Origin: Syntrophomonadaceae bacterium | Lineage (GTDB): Bacteria; Bacillota; Syntrophomonadia; Syntrophomonadales; DTU052 | Length of the DNA: 39,063 nucleotides | Assembly: GCA_012729505.1 (NCBI GenBank) | Contig: JAAYDA010000079.1 | Location: forward strand, 1 to 39,063 | Direction of reading: 5' to 3' | In this document: piece by piece, positions 16,241 through 23,711 of the stretch | How positions within the stretch are numbered: position 1 is the first letter of the stretch | Layout of the letters: every line of letters starts with the position of its first letter | Notes under the pieces: model-generated | Seen by the model: the letters and a program-made list of their open reading frames with translations, nothing else | Databases searched by the model: none | What the model was told of the DNA's origin: nothing | Made by a program: the position numbers and the translations under genes

Positions 16241-17842
16241 TTAATCCCAGTACCACTGATCCACGTTATTGGTAATAGTCCAGCCATAGCCATGGGGGTG
16301 AATCTTCTCGTCAATAACGTTCAAATTTTCTCTGGCGAAATAGACGTGTTTTATTTCCACCAGCCATACCCAGGGTGAATCGGCAGCGGGAGTGACGCCG
16401 GTATTACCGTCCCATTGCGCTTTCATCCAATATTCATAGGAAGCCTCCACTGAAGGCGCTGCCAGAGCCTGCCTAATGTAGTCATCCACAACCGGATTGG
16501 AATAGGAAGCACCGTTTTTGCCCGAATAATAATGGCTTATGAGACCGGCCGGTGAATGCATTCCCGCACCGAATACATGGGGAGTTTTATAATAGAGGCC
16601 GGCAATTTGATCCCAGCTTGAACCGGTCGGATTCACTTTAATTCCTACTTCTTTCAGCATTTCGGTTACCGCCATGGCGATACCGGTACGGGCGGAATTA
16701 GAAGCAATGTAGAGCAGATCGAATTCTGCTTTCAGGCCGTTTTTCTCATAAATGCCGTTGGCGTCCAAAGTCCAGCCGTCCGCCTCTAAAATAGCTCTGG
16801 CCCGGAGCGGATCGTATTCTACTTTCATGGTCTGGCTTTCCCAGGGCTCGCCGATGCTTTCGCTGTAAGCCACGGACCCATAGCCGTACAATACATCTCT
16901 TACGAGAGCTTCTCGGTCAATGGCACAGGCAATGGCTTGGCGGATGGCCCGGTTAGCAGTGACGTCATTGCCAGCAGGCAGAGTTGCCCCGGCAGCATCG
17001 GGGGCGGTTTTGTTCCCCGCAGGAATACAGGGGAGATTGATACCTCGCACATCAACCGAGTTAAAAGACAGGATATCATAACCTGTGATTGGTCTAACTG
17101 TATAATCGGGATCCGTATAGGCCACGTCCACCTGGCCGCTTTTAGCAGCAGCGTAGGAGGCCTCTTCCGACATGAAAACAACGGTAACCTTTTTAATATT
17201 GGCTTCTTCGCCATAATAGTCCGGATTGGCTTCCATAATTACCTGTTCGCCTTTATCCCATTGTTTTAAGATGTAGCGGCCGGAACCGATAGGCTTTTGG
17301 CCGTAGGCTGCGGATTCGTAGGCGTGTTCGGGGACTATGCCGACTACGGCGGCGATATAAGCAAAGGAGGAATAAGGAGTTTGCAGATGAAAAACTGCGG
17401 TGGTATCATCGACGGCTTCCACTGAGTTCAGCATGGACAAATCAGTCTCTGTCGCCTGTTTCATAGCGTTGTTATAAGTAAAAGCCACATCCTTGGCGGT
17501 AAGTGGCGCGCCATCGGTAAACTTTACGTCGGAACGGATTTTAAAAGTCCAGGTGAGGCCATCGTCAGAGATATCGTAGTCCGTTGCCAGATCATAGCCA
17601 ATGATGAGGTCGTTTTCGGTGGTCAGCAAGGTGCTTTGAAAAAGAGGATCATGGGTGTGTTCGCCGGCAGCCCAGCCTAGAATAGGATCAAACCCGGCGG
17701 CCGGTTCCGATTCCACATCCATGGCGATGATGACGCTTTCTTTGACCGATGAGGAAGGTATCCCATCATCATTGCCGCAGCCAACCAAGATCAATAGCGA
17801 AAAAGCAGTCAGCCCCAACGCAATAAAAAATCTTTTCTTCAT
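16241..17842 (-). CDS. Extracellular solute-binding lipoprotein, family 5
   Basis: 533 aa. An N-terminal lipoprotein signal with lipobox LVGC (Cys22) anchors it outside the membrane. The mature part has family 5 features: WTFKIRSDVKFTDGAPLTAKDVAFTYN, DYYGEEANIKKVTV and the AIRQAIACAIDREALVRDVLYGYG segment. The ATG has a strong AGGAGG five bases upstream. First gene of a five-gene importer operon (binding protein, two permeases, two ATPases). Sequence-level resemblance covers peptide, nickel and other organic-solute binders. Given the flanking CoA-activating enzymes an organic substrate seems more likely than nickel, but this is inference. Confidence 0.92.
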   Translation of the reverse strand: MKKRFFIALGLTAFSLLILVGCGNDDGIPSSSVKESVIIAMDVESEPAAGFDPILGWAAGEHTHDPLFQSTLLTTENDLIIGYDLATDYDISDDGLTWTFKIRSDVKFTDGAPLTAKDVAFTYNNAMKQATETDLSMLNSVEAVDDTTAVFHLQTPYSSFAYIAAVVGIVPEHAYESAAYGQKPIGSGRYILKQWDKGEQVIMEANPDYYGEEANIKKVTVVFMSEEASYAAAKSGQVDVAYTDPDYTVRPITGYDILSFNSVDVRGINLPCIPAGNKTAPDAAGATLPAGNDVTANRAIRQAIACAIDREALVRDVLYGYGSVAYSESIGEPWESQTMKVEYDPLRARAILEADGWTLDANGIYEKNGLKAEFDLLYIASNSARTGIAMAVTEMLKEVGIKVNPTGSSWDQIAGLYYKTPHVFGAGMHSPAGLISHYYSGKNGASYSNPVVDDYIRQALAAPSVEASYEYWMKAQWDGNTGVTPAADSPWVWLVEIKHVYFARENLNVIDEKIHPHGYGWTITNNVDQWYWD

Positions 17843-17900
17843 GTTTACCTCCTAATCAAAAATTAATAGGGAATGCTTCTCCTTATTAGTATGGCAATAA

Positions 17901-18028
17901 CAAAAAGAAGCCCCTTACAAATAAGGAACTTCATGCTCCGCCAACTCTTCAGAGTTGTTCTCCGCAGATTCAATTTTATTAAAGGATATAAAACGGCGAC
18001 ATGCTTCATACACGCCTATTCTAGAATA
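17901..18028 (-). promoter_or_regulatory. Leader/upstream region of the ABC operon with hairpins and palindromes
   Basis: Reading toward the binding-protein gene: a 12-base perfect palindrome TATTCTAGAATA (18017-18028), a hairpin CAACTCT-TC-AGAGTTG (17942-17957) framed by CTCCGC direct repeats, and a terminator-like stem GTTCCTTA/TAAGGGGC with a four-base loop followed by TTCTTTTTG (17901-17929). The last ends 58 bases before the start codon. This could be an attenuated leader. I do not recognise a riboswitch class, and no clear -35/-10 pair was found. Confidence 0.4.
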
Positions 18029-18054
18029 TTAAAATAAAATAATCTAAACTACAA

Positions 18055-18259
18055 GCTTTTTTTAAATGGCTGTTGTTGATCAGCGATAATGTCATGGTAT
18101 AAGTTATCAGGGAAAATGTCATCCCCATGATCGGAAGCAGGGACCGAAGCACGGGGTGAGTTCCGACGTAGTCAGGCGGGAGCCAAAGCTCTCCCTAAAT
18201 ATTTGTGCCTCCCGCTGGTCCCAACGTGACATTTTCCCTGACCATTGACAGCTTTTTTT
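18055..18259. mobile_element. IS21-like remnant / MITE-like element, copy B
   Basis: The core (about 18064-18250) shares its left end (TGTTGTTGATCAGCGATAAT and following bases) and its right end (GTGACATTTTCCCTG, then CCATTGACA) with copy A, in the same orientation. It is about half the length of copy A because much of the interior is missing. GGGAAAATGTCA occurs inverted at the two ends, as in IS21-family termini. A nine-base direct repeat GCTTTTTTT flanks it (18055-18063, 18251-18259), unrelated in sequence to the repeat flanking copy A. It lies between the ligase gene and the ABC operon. Confidence 0.65.
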
Positions 18260-18262
18260 GAC

Positions 18263-18293
18263 GTGACACAGAGCGTGTTCAGTCCCGTGTCAC
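18263..18293. repeat. GTGACAC/GTGTCAC hairpin beyond the acyl-CoA ligase
   Basis: Seven perfect pairs enclose a 17-base loop, 15 bases past the ligase stop. The - strand lacks a T-run after it, so it is a poor classic terminator. It shares its TGACA-type ends with hairpins at 10748, 12667 and 23677. Confidence 0.55.
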
Positions 18294-18307
18294 ATCTTGT
18301 TATACTA

Positions 18308-19954
18308 TTATGATTTGAATTCTTCGTCTACTTCCTGCTTCAGGAGTTTTTTCTCGATCTTGCCCAGCGGAGTCATGGGCAGCATGGGCCGGAAAATATA
18401 TTCCCGGGGGACCTTGTAGTCTGCCAGGTACTCCTTCATATATTCCTGAATAGCATCTCCGTCAAGAGTAATACCTGGTGCGGGCATAATATAAGCCCGC
18501 CCCACTTCACCCATTAGTTTATGGGGTACGGGAACCACTGCCGCAAACAGTACTCCCGGGTACTGCCCGAGCCGGTCTTCAATCTCTGCCGGATATACAT
18601 TATACCCACCGGTAATATACATTTCCTTGGCCCGGCCTACCACGTGCAAATCGTCATTTTCGTCCAGGAATCCCAGATCACCCGAGTAGAACCAGCCTTC
18701 TTTATCGAAGGCGGCAGCGGTTGCTTCCGGCATTTTATAGTATTCCTTGAACAGCATGGGGCCGCGGTAACATATTTCACCGGTAGTTCCCCGCGGAACT
18801 TCGTTGTGATTTCCATCTCTGATGGTCAATTCAAATTCAGGCGCAATTTTGCCGCAGGTCTGGTGCAGGTTGTCCAGATCGCCAGGCAGGTCTGTCCAGG
18901 TAGTGAAACCCGCAGTTTCTGTCATACCCATGGGATTGCTGCAGTAGGGAGTAACCTCCAGCATTTTTGCCAGGATATCCCGAGGAGCCATAGCTCCTCC
19001 AATCTGACCAAATCGGTTGCGTGAACGGGCTTCTTCCAAATCAAAATCGGGCGAACTGAATATCAGCATGTACATGGTGGGCACTCCGGCCATAAGAGGA
19101 ACCTGGTATTGACGGCATATCCTGTTGGCCAGATGAGGCTCAAAGTAATCCATCAACACCTGGGTACAGCCGGCGATCAGAGGTGTAGCTCCCCACTCGG
19201 TGGCACCGCTGACATGATTGACCGGGCTTGCACAGACGATGTGATCCCCCGGCTGCATTCCTGCCGGTGCCAAAAACTCGGTCTTTTGTACCAACGCCAT
19301 ACTGATCACATTGCGATTGGTCAGCACCGCACCTTTGGGCTGGCCGGTGGATCCTGAGGTATATACTATGATCAGAGGGTCGTCGGCACCGACTTCCGCT
19401 TCCCGATCTAATAAAGCCTGATCAAATTCGGAATAATTACCCTGCATGATTTGATGCCAGGTAACGGCGTTAGGAAGTTTGGCCGGTCCGCCCGCAACCC
19501 AAACCTGTTCTACCGTAGGACATTGTTTTAAGGCTTCCCCCAACGGCTCCTGGTATGAGGGAACATCTAAAAGGCCATACAGACACAACACATGACTTGC
19601 CTCACAGTTGCCAAGGACATAGGCCATTTCATGAGATGTGCTGCGGGTACTCATGCCCACAACAATGGCGCCCACCATGGAAGCAGCCAAATAGAAAGTA
19701 AAAAACTCCGGACGGCCATTCATTACATAACCTAGCCGATCACCCTTCTTAACTCCCATCTTCAACATGTATTTCGCTACCTGCTGCACATTCTTATTGA
19801 GCTGCTGAAAGCTGATAGGAACGTCATGATAGATGAAAGCCGCATTGTCTGGAATCAGGTCCGCCCAAGTTTTCAGATAATCTGAAAACTTGGGCAAGGC
19901 ACCCTCCAATCGGTTACCGCGCTGAATTTTTATGATTTCCCGTTTGCCGCTCAT
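18308..19954 (-). CDS. AMP-forming acyl-CoA ligase (ANL superfamily)
   Basis: 548 aa. It would activate a carboxylic acid to its acyl-CoA with ATP via an acyl-adenylate. All core motifs are intact: P-loop YTSGSTGQPKG (198-208), GMTE (343-346), SGDLG (424-428), the hinge and signature region VVGRAKEMYITGGYNVYPAEIED (about 438-460, within it R441), and the PLGK lysine K532 used in the adenylation step. The ATG has GGAGG six bases upstream. Transcribed in the same direction as the regulator upstream (212-bp gap) and the ABC operon downstream. Medium-chain, cyclic or aromatic acids are all possible; the exact acid cannot be read from the sequence. Confidence 0.93.
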   Translation of the reverse strand: MSGKREIIKIQRGNRLEGALPKFSDYLKTWADLIPDNAAFIYHDVPISFQQLNKNVQQVAKYMLKMGVKKGDRLGYVMNGRPEFFTFYLAASMVGAIVVGMSTRSTSHEMAYVLGNCEASHVLCLYGLLDVPSYQEPLGEALKQCPTVEQVWVAGGPAKLPNAVTWHQIMQGNYSEFDQALLDREAEVGADDPLIIVYTSGSTGQPKGAVLTNRNVISMALVQKTEFLAPAGMQPGDHIVCASPVNHVSGATEWGATPLIAGCTQVLMDYFEPHLANRICRQYQVPLMAGVPTMYMLIFSSPDFDLEEARSRNRFGQIGGAMAPRDILAKMLEVTPYCSNPMGMTETAGFTTWTDLPGDLDNLHQTCGKIAPEFELTIRDGNHNEVPRGTTGEICYRGPMLFKEYYKMPEATAAAFDKEGWFYSGDLGFLDENDDLHVVGRAKEMYITGGYNVYPAEIEDRLGQYPGVLFAAVVPVPHKLMGEVGRAYIMPAPGITLDGDAIQEYMKEYLADYKVPREYIFRPMLPMTPLGKIEKKLLKQEVDEEFKS

Positions 19955-20016
19955 TCCCTTCCTCCCTTTCTCTGATGAATTGTAAAACCAGGCCGCCTCA
20001 ATGCTAGCTCCAGTGT

Positions 20017-20070
20017 ATTACATCATTCTTTGACGCCGCTTAGATTTCGCTTAGAAAATTTAAAATTTTC
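20017..20070 (-). promoter_or_regulatory. Candidate BTAD/SARP-type operator and promoter of the acyl-CoA ligase
   Basis: Two identical heptamers CGCTTAG occur at 20037-20043 and 20048-20054, start-to-start 11 bp with a four-base spacer (CTAAGCG on the coding strand). Downstream toward the ligase a -10-like TGTAAT (20022-20017) lies 14 bases away, so the heptamers cover the -35 region and no good -35 box is present. A perfect palindrome GAAAATTTAAAATTTTC (20054-20070) adjoins them. Activators of the SARP group are known to bind such 11-bp-spaced direct repeats, and a BTAD regulator is encoded next door. Confidence 0.5.
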
Positions 20071-20166
20071 GGGCAAAATAAGTTTTTTGCGATTAGGTTC
20101 AATATTTGGGGGAAGGAAATGCCGGAAGCACAGTTTATGTTAAGGAAGGATTGAACAGGCTGATTC

Positions 20167-23100
20167 CTAAAAAACGCTGTAATTGCTATCCTCACGGGAA
20201 AGCCATTTGAGTAAACCGGATATAGGATGTTCTATTCCGCTTCTTATAAGGTCCCGCAATTCTTTGGTCTTTCGATGGGGGCTGACCTGTAATTCTAATG
20301 CTAAACTCTTTTCCAGTTCATTGTAGATTTTAAGGGCTTGCCCAGGATTGCATAAAGCAAAATGAGCCAGCATGAGCAGGCGGCATGAATTCTCATCGGC
20401 GAATGACAGGGAAGATGCTTGGTTTAATACAGTTAATGCTTCTTCATAATCCCCCGTCTGGAGAAGAAGCCTTCCCAGGGCAACCAGAGCATCGTAGCTC
20501 TTTTTTGCCAAAGCCTTGCTCTCCGCCGCCAGCAAAGGCCCGAGGTTTTCTCCTTCCAAAAGATCTCCGCGATAGATTTTGCACAATTGCCTTAATAATT
20601 CAATGGCTTCTGCTATTTGATTTGACTCCATGCACTTGGCGGACTTTTCATGCAATGCCTCGAATTGCCCAACGTCGGTCCAGATTATGGCATGATTGAT
20701 ACTGCACAGCCCGTCTTTTAAGATTATATACTCGTGTTTGCCCAGGAATTTGCGTAAACGGTTCAAGGTGAAATGGAAGTTGTTCCGGGCCGCTTTAATA
20801 TCAGTCTCCGGCCACATTTCTTCCATTACCGTTTCCATGCCGACAGGTACTGATTTAACGGCCAAAAGGGCTAATAGATAGGCAGGTTTTTTTAAGCCCA
20901 GATTAACATGTTTTGTTCCGCAAATATCTATAATCAATGGTCCCAACATTGATAGCTTTAGTGGCTCGGGTCGGGTTTCCTCAGGATTAACGTCCATAGC
21001 AAAAAGGCGACGCCGGTGCAATTCATGGACATAAACCGCATATTCACTTCTATTTTCGATTTTAGCCATAATCCGGGCCACATGATCATCTTTCCACATG
21101 AAAAAATGGTAATACGATTTCTCCAGAGCTAATGCGAATAAACCGTCAATACTTTCGGCAAACAGTCCTTTGTCGCCCCAAATGTCATATAGCAGAGCTA
21201 ATTGCAGGTAACACGAAGCCTCCAGGAAGAAACTGCCCGCCGCCCTGCTCCTTCTTAAAGCCTCACGCAAATAACGCTCCGATTCCTGGTGGCTGCCGAT
21301 CTCCCTCATAGCTCCCCCCAGAACCAGGAGGCATTCGATAAGGTAGATTTCACCCCCGGTTTTCTCCCGGAGTCTTAAAGCCTGGCCGGTTAATGCGGCC
21401 GCTTCATGATATTGGCCCCTGACATACATGTAGTGTCCTCTCCAGGTCCAATAGTATGCCATGATATGGTCGTTTTCAACAGTCATATATATTCCCATGA
21501 TATCGCCCATTTCATTGAAAAGCCGCTCACATAGCACGTAATCGCCCAGATAAAGAGCTGCATAACAGGCGAAGTTTTTAATATAGAATATTTGCGCCTC
21601 CATCCCCAGCTTTTGGGCCTTGTCCAGAGAATCCGCAAAAAAGGATTGGGCAGCAGCAAAATCACCGGTAAAATCCGCGATCAATCCAGCCAAATAGGGG
21701 AGATAAACGGAAGCCAGCTCCTCCAAATCAGAGGGATTTATTGTTTCGTAAGCCTCGGACAATCTCTTTTGAGCAACATCAAAATTACCCATATAGTGAT
21801 TCACAAATGCCAATGCCCAATTCCCCCAAAGCTTAATAAAGTCATCCTGTAATATGAACCCGATTTTTCTGGTCTCTTTACCCGCCCGGATTCCCTCGCC
21901 CAGATTCCCGGTTAGATAACAGTGGGCCAACGCCACATAAAAATTACGGTTGGCACTTGTTTTCAGATCCAATGCTTCCTGGGAATACGGGCGTTGAGAT
22001 TGATAAGTAATTATAGTCTGCATCTGGCGAAATTCGCCGGAATACATTAATACCGTCATACTTTGGCCCAGTGCATAAGACTCCCCCTGAACATCGTTAT
22101 TTTTTCGGAAGCCTTCCAGTGCTTCCTGCAGGAAATGGTGCCAAAGGGCAGGATCACGAAGTTTAACTGAACAGGCTAAGGCGAAACTCATCCAGGGACT
22201 AAAATATCTTCTTTCAGGCGGCAGCTTTATAATCAGAGAATAGAGGCGGTCGGCCAAATCGTAACCTAAAATTTCCGGCTTTGATCTTTTTAATACTTCA
22301 ATGGACCGTTCAATATCCTGACCGTGGATATAATTTTCAATGGCAGCTCTCCAATCGTTCCGTGAAAAGAAATAGTTTCCGGCGTTCCTGTGCAGATCCC
22401 GGATTTTATCCTCACCCCAAATATCAATTGCCTTTTGCATCAGGAACGACTTCCAAAGGGAGTGCAGCCTAAAAGTGCCGGGCTCTCCTTCTACAGGATA
22501 TACCAGCATATTCATGGCATTAAGGTTTTTCAAAACTGTTGCACCGGTTTCGCCGGCTAGAATTTTGGCCAGGTCAGAAGATATTTCTTTGGCAATAGAT
22601 GTTGCCATCAATACATTTTGCTGCTCCTCAGAGAGATAATGAAATAATTCCTGTTCCAGATAAACGCTTAATACGGGAATCTTTTTTAACAGGAAAGCAG
22701 CCTCAATATCCAAGGCATCCGGGCCAAATCTCTCATCGGACAACATCTCACCCAGCATAACCATAACCGGCGCCCATCCCTCAGTAAGGCTCATAATCCC
22801 CTCCATCTGCTTCCGGGACAGGTTCATTTTATATATCTCTCGGAAGAATTCATGAGACTCCGCCGGTGAAAATGCCAGCTCAGCATCACTAATGTTTATC
22901 ATCTTGCGTTGTATTGTCTTTTGCGCTAATTTCCAACTAGGTTCACGGCGGGTAATAATAATGAAATGATAATCAGGAGGGACCAGAGATACTAATGATT
23001 GAATGAAAACTCCAAAACTCCCAGTTTCATCAATGGTATGAAAATCGTCCAGAACAATTACCAGGCCATTTGCCAGAGAAAACTGCCCAAGGAATCCGGC

Positions 23101-23415
23101 CAGAGCTGAAGAAACATCCTCAATCGAGCCAGTACAAATAGAGTTTATATCATCACCGGGCAGGGCGGTAAAATCCTGCAAAAAATCGATCAGATCTCCG
23201 ATAAATCTGGCTAAATTTGAATTGGATGGCCCCAGTGTGTACCAAAAGACATTTTGCGGCATCCGTTGCAGAATGTCGGCCACTAACGTGGTTTTGCCCT
23301 GACCAGGCGAACCGCTGACCAGAGTAAGCCGCTTATCCGCCCCTCTTTCCAGGAGTCTTTCCAGACCAGGGCGTTGAATGATCTTGGGTAAGTCCGGAAT
23401 GTTAACCTGTGGCAT
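20167..23415 (-). CDS. MalT-like ATPase/TPR regulator with C-terminal winged helix and BTAD domain
   Basis: About 1082 aa from the ATG at 23415, ten bases after GGGAG; the longer frame begins at a TTG at 23436. The N-terminus is a STAND-type ATPase with Walker A GSPGQGKT (35-42) and Walker B VLDDFH (about 121-126), and an SLTEGWAP segment typical of MalT. A long helical middle (about 330-800) fits TPR-like repeats that sense an inducer or partner. The end has an OmpR-type winged helix (about 820-905, starting LSMLGPL) and a BTAD domain (about 910-1070). There is no LuxR helix-turn-helix, unlike MalT itself. This is the domain logic of large SARP-like activators. It probably controls the ligase and perhaps the ABC operon. 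Confidence 0.9.
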   Translation of the reverse strand: MPQVNIPDLPKIIQRPGLERLLERGADKRLTLVSGSPGQGKTTLVADILQRMPQNVFWYTLGPSNSNLARFIGDLIDFLQDFTALPGDDINSICTGSIEDVSSALAGFLGQFSLANGLVIVLDDFHTIDETGSFGVFIQSLVSLVPPDYHFIIITRREPSWKLAQKTIQRKMINISDAELAFSPAESHEFFREIYKMNLSRKQMEGIMSLTEGWAPVMVMLGEMLSDERFGPDALDIEAAFLLKKIPVLSVYLEQELFHYLSEEQQNVLMATSIAKEISSDLAKILAGETGATVLKNLNAMNMLVYPVEGEPGTFRLHSLWKSFLMQKAIDIWGEDKIRDLHRNAGNYFFSRNDWRAAIENYIHGQDIERSIEVLKRSKPEILGYDLADRLYSLIIKLPPERRYFSPWMSFALACSVKLRDPALWHHFLQEALEGFRKNNDVQGESYALGQSMTVLMYSGEFRQMQTIITYQSQRPYSQEALDLKTSANRNFYVALAHCYLTGNLGEGIRAGKETRKIGFILQDDFIKLWGNWALAFVNHYMGNFDVAQKRLSEAYETINPSDLEELASVYLPYLAGLIADFTGDFAAAQSFFADSLDKAQKLGMEAQIFYIKNFACYAALYLGDYVLCERLFNEMGDIMGIYMTVENDHIMAYYWTWRGHYMYVRGQYHEAAALTGQALRLREKTGGEIYLIECLLVLGGAMREIGSHQESERYLREALRRSRAAGSFFLEASCYLQLALLYDIWGDKGLFAESIDGLFALALEKSYYHFFMWKDDHVARIMAKIENRSEYAVYVHELHRRRLFAMDVNPEETRPEPLKLSMLGPLIIDICGTKHVNLGLKKPAYLLALLAVKSVPVGMETVMEEMWPETDIKAARNNFHFTLNRLRKFLGKHEYIILKDGLCSINHAIIWTDVGQFEALHEKSAKCMESNQIAEAIELLRQLCKIYRGDLLEGENLGPLLAAESKALAKKSYDALVALGRLLLQTGDYEEALTVLNQASSLSFADENSCRLLMLAHFALCNPGQALKIYNELEKSLALELQVSPHRKTKELRDLIRSGIEHPISGLLKWLSREDSNYSVF

Positions 23416-23488
23416 TATGGCGTCACTCCCGATCAATCATCATTCTGGTTCGAATGCCAATTCTGCTGGGATCCATAAAGTAAGACTT

Positions 23489-23611
23489 GATTCAGGTGGA
23501 GTTTTGACTCCATCTGAATCTTAGTCACACGGATCCAGGGACTTAACTGCCCTTGGGCACCCGCCGCCTATAGAGGCGGGTGTCTTAGGGCAGATTAGTC
23601 ATCGGATAAAA
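23489..23611. repeat. Structured repeat, copy 2, with extra upstream hairpin
   Basis: 23516-23611 matches 1-96 (94 of 96). Here the preceding bases are visible and add a second hairpin, GATTCAGGTGGAGT (23489-23502) with ACTCCATCTGAATC (23507-23520), 14 pairs with one G-U and a TTTG loop, partly overlapping the 96-nt unit. The inner stem of the main hairpin is better paired than in copy 1 (GGCGGGTG against CACCCGCC). It lies between the regulator start and the end of truA, at the left edge of the displaced junction. It resembles an end of a hairpin-bearing insertion element or its RNA, but no transposase gene is present. Confidence 0.75.
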
Positions 23612-23676
23612 ATTCACTTTCCGGTTTGTTGAGACTGTTTCGCGATTTAAGTGGCAGATACCTGCCGTGCCACCGT

Positions 23677-23702
23677 ATCTGATCTGACAACAGAACCCCC
23701 TG
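23677..23702. repeat. TGACA-type hairpin downstream of truA
   Basis: CTGACA and TGTCGG (one G-U pair) can close a hairpin around an ACAGAACCCCC loop, starting ten bases beyond the truA stop. No T-run follows on the - strand. It could end the long ribosomal operon weakly; its main interest is similarity to the hairpins at 10748, 12667 and 18263. Confidence 0.4.
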
Positions 23703-23711
23703 TCGGATTAG

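Noticed and set aside
12709-17842. Naming the transporter nikABCDE
   Set aside because: The ATPase lengths resemble NikD/NikE, but the peptide/nickel family is too broad, and the neighbours point to organic acids. No nickel-specific residue pattern or nickel enzyme was seen.
1-23611. A composite transposon bounded by the two 96-nt repeats
   Set aside because: The interval contains rplM-rpsI, which are core genes in normal orientation, and no transposase. The repeats are better treated as independent elements.
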